Origin: Acidimicrobiia bacterium | Lineage (GTDB): Bacteria; Actinomycetota; Acidimicrobiia; IMCC26256 | Assembly: GCA_023262065.1 (NCBI GenBank) | Contig: JALRDW010000296.1 | Location: forward strand, 1-7,748 | Direction: 5' to 3' | DNA length: 7,748 nt | Part shown: positions 6,617 through 7,748 of the stretch, piece after piece | Layout: each line of letters starts with the position of its first letter | How positions within the stretch are numbered: the stretch's first letter is position 1 | Translations under genes and position numbers: made by a program | The notes under the pieces: model-generated | What the model was told of the DNA's origin: nothing | The model's database searches: none | What the model saw: only the letters and a program-made list of their open reading frames with translations

Positions 6617-7493
6617 CGAGCTTGAAGACCTTCCGTGCGTTCTCGTGGAGGAACTTGGGCCAGACGTGGTCCCGGAACGGTACGCCGGGGAGCTCGGCGA
6701 AGATGCGGTCGAGGCTCAGCCCGGCCGCGTAGTACCCGGCGTAGAGGACCTGGTCGGCCCCCCGGGTGTTGGCGTAGTCGATGATGGCCCGGGGGTAGTG
6801 CTTCGGGGCGAAGGCCGAGGTCGAGTAGTGGAGGTTCGGCCACTTCAGCATGAGCTTGACCATGAGGTCCTCCCACGGCTCGCCGCCGTGCCGGGTCACG
6901 ATCGTGAGTTCCGGGAAGAACCAGCAGACCTCGTCGAGCTGGGCCACCTCCTGGCTGCTCATGAGGATGCGGGGACCGGGAACCCCGACGTAGAGGACCA
7001 TCGGCACCCCGAGCTCGACGCACTTCGCGTAGAGCGGGTACATCTTCTTGTCGTTGATCGGCACCTGTGGGTTCGCGCCCGTGCCCCAGGTGTGGGCCGC
7101 GATGGCGCCCCGTTCGACGACCGCGGCCTCGAGGGCGCGCACCGCCTCCATGCCCTGGTTGGGATCCACGTGGAAGAACCCCCGGAACCGGTCGGGTCGC
7201 AGACGGCACTCGTCGCCGTCGACGTGGCTCAGCATCATCGAGATCCCGTGGTGGTCCATGAGGCGGAGCACCTCGGCGACGGGATCCGGGAGTTCGTCGT
7301 AGTGCGGGACGTCCTTGAACATGTACTCCGCCGGCATCTCCATCGACCGGGTGGCGTCGTCCATCGCCAACTCGCGGATGTAGTCGTACTTGCGGATCTG
7401 CACCTCCCGTTCCGAGGGCATGGCGAGGAAGGTGTCGATCACGCCCGCAGCGCGGGCCGCGTCGAACGCATCGTTGCCGGTGGCCGCGGGCAT
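6609..7493 (-). CDS. Amidohydrolase-2-like protein, paralog C
   Basis: The 294-residue paralog carries AGVIDTFLAMP at 16-26, PAEYMFKDVP at 54-63, VDPNQGMEAVR, ANPQVPINDKK, YAKCVELG, GVPGPRI, DEVCWFFPEL at 187-196, VTRHGGEPW at 199-207, SAFAPKHYP at 226-234 and FRDHVWPKFLHEN. The strand-1 HxH is gone, the strand-5 His is Y168, the strand-8 Asp is Y254, and H202 remains. It differs most from its sisters around 134-143, where HTWGTGANPQ replaces FPAGLTPQ, and in MSSQEV for FACQDV, so its ligand may differ (inference). The ATG at 7491-7493 lies two bases after the stop of paralog D. A GTG at 7497-7499, overlapping that stop as GTGA, would add Val-Thr and mirror the B-A junction. The upstream GGACGAG is only a weak ribosome site. 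Confidence 0.86.
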   Translation of the reverse strand: MPAATGNDAFDAARAAGVIDTFLAMPSEREVQIRKYDYIRELAMDDATRSMEMPAEYMFKDVPHYDELPDPVAEVLRLMDHHGISMMLSHVDGDECRLRPDRFRGFFHVDPNQGMEAVRALEAAVVERGAIAAHTWGTGANPQVPINDKKMYPLYAKCVELGVPMVLYVGVPGPRILMSSQEVAQLDEVCWFFPELTIVTRHGGEPWEDLMVKLMLKWPNLHYSTSAFAPKHYPRAIIDYANTRGADQVLYAGYYAAGLSLDRIFAELPGVPFRDHVWPKFLHENARKVFKLDV

Positions 7494-7495
7494 CG

Positions 7496-7748
7496 TCACT
7501 CGTCCAGTCTGAAGACGCGCGTCGCGTTCTCGTGGAGGAACTTGGGCCAGACGTGGTCCCGGAACGGGACGCCGGGCATCTCGGACCAGATGCGATCGAG
7601 TTCGAGTCCCATCGGGTAATAGCCGGCGTACATCACCTTGTCGGCACCCCGGGTGTTCGCGTAGTGGACGACATCGGCGGGGTAGTACTTCGGGGCGAAG
7701 GCCGAGGTCGAGTAGTAGAGGTTCGGCCACTTCAGCATGAGCTTCACC
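7496..7748 (-). CDS. Amidohydrolase-2-like protein, paralog D (partial, N-terminus off window)
   Basis: Only the last 83 residues are inside the window; the gene continues past the right edge. They begin at VKLMLKWPNLYYST and end in FRLDE. By eye 64 of 83 residues are identical to residues 214-296 of paralog B, including SAFAPKYYP, NTRGADKVMY and FRDHVWPKFLHEN. It has the same AGYYPMG in place of the usual strand-8 Asp motif. A GTG near the edge is an internal Val, not a start. It is the first visible gene of the operon, whose promoter and any earlier genes lie outside the window. Confidence 0.85.
   Translation of the reverse strand, partial: VKLMLKWPNLYYSTSAFAPKYYPADVVHYANTRGADKVMYAGYYPMGLELDRIWSEMPGVPFRDHVWPKFLHENATRVFRLDE

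Larger units (their letters stand above)
4812..7748 (-). repeat. Tandem array of four diverged gene copies
   Basis: The four genes from paralog D to paralog A are direct repeats with unit distances of about 883-914 bases. The block starting gaggaactt recurs at 4851, 5765, 6648 and 7535, and the block starting gttcggccacttcagcat recurs near 5038, 5950, 6835 and 7721. Copies B and C share an unbroken 35-base match (5904-5938 with 6787-6821). The similarity is concentrated in the C-terminal halves of the genes. Confidence 0.8.

Noticed and set aside
4812..7748. Regularly spaced repeats as a CRISPR-like or mobile array
   Set aside because: The roughly 0.9-kb repeat unit is simply the length of one gene. 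The repeats code for the conserved part of paralogous proteins, and no terminal inverted repeats or transposase are present.

Overview
This window comes from a very GC-rich bacterium with G or C at most third codon positions. That composition, two leaderless-type promoters of the form TAnnnT-N8-start codon, and protein families best known from mycobacteria and other actinobacteria all point to an actinobacterium. A deeper-branching group such as Acidimicrobiia is possible, but the sequence alone does not settle this. I see no mobile element, tRNA, rRNA or CRISPR array.

Left part (1-3630): a partial MBL-fold metallo-hydrolase on the minus strand is divergent from a plus-strand pair. The pair is a FadD19-like acyl-CoA synthetase (839-2485) followed by a class III adenylyl cyclase with a regulatory N-terminal half (2527-3630). 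Each plus-strand gene has its own -10-like hexamer exactly 8 bases before its start codon. They are therefore probably separate leaderless transcription units, although they lie only 41 bases apart.

Right part (3641-7748): a tightly packed minus-strand operon enters from beyond the right edge. It reads, in order of transcription, four paralogous proteins with an amidohydrolase-2-like fold (the first seen only as its C-terminal 83 residues), then an alpha-methylacyl-CoA racemase with its complete catalytic triad. The paralogs overlap or abut by a few bases, so they are probably translationally coupled. The operon converges on the cyclase gene, with a GC-rich hairpin at the 10-base junction.

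The acyl-CoA synthetase and the racemase are both of types used in degrading sterol side chains or other 2-methyl-branched fatty acids through CoA thioesters, so the region is probably a lipid or sterol catabolism locus. The most unusual element is the paralog array. In the three complete copies most metal-ligand positions of a normal amidohydrolase (the HxH of strand 1, the His of strand 5 and the Asp of strand 8) appear to be replaced. Only the strand-6-type His is kept, within strongly conserved new motifs. This looks like a specialised family with changed chemistry, or a non-catalytic one, expanded in tandem.
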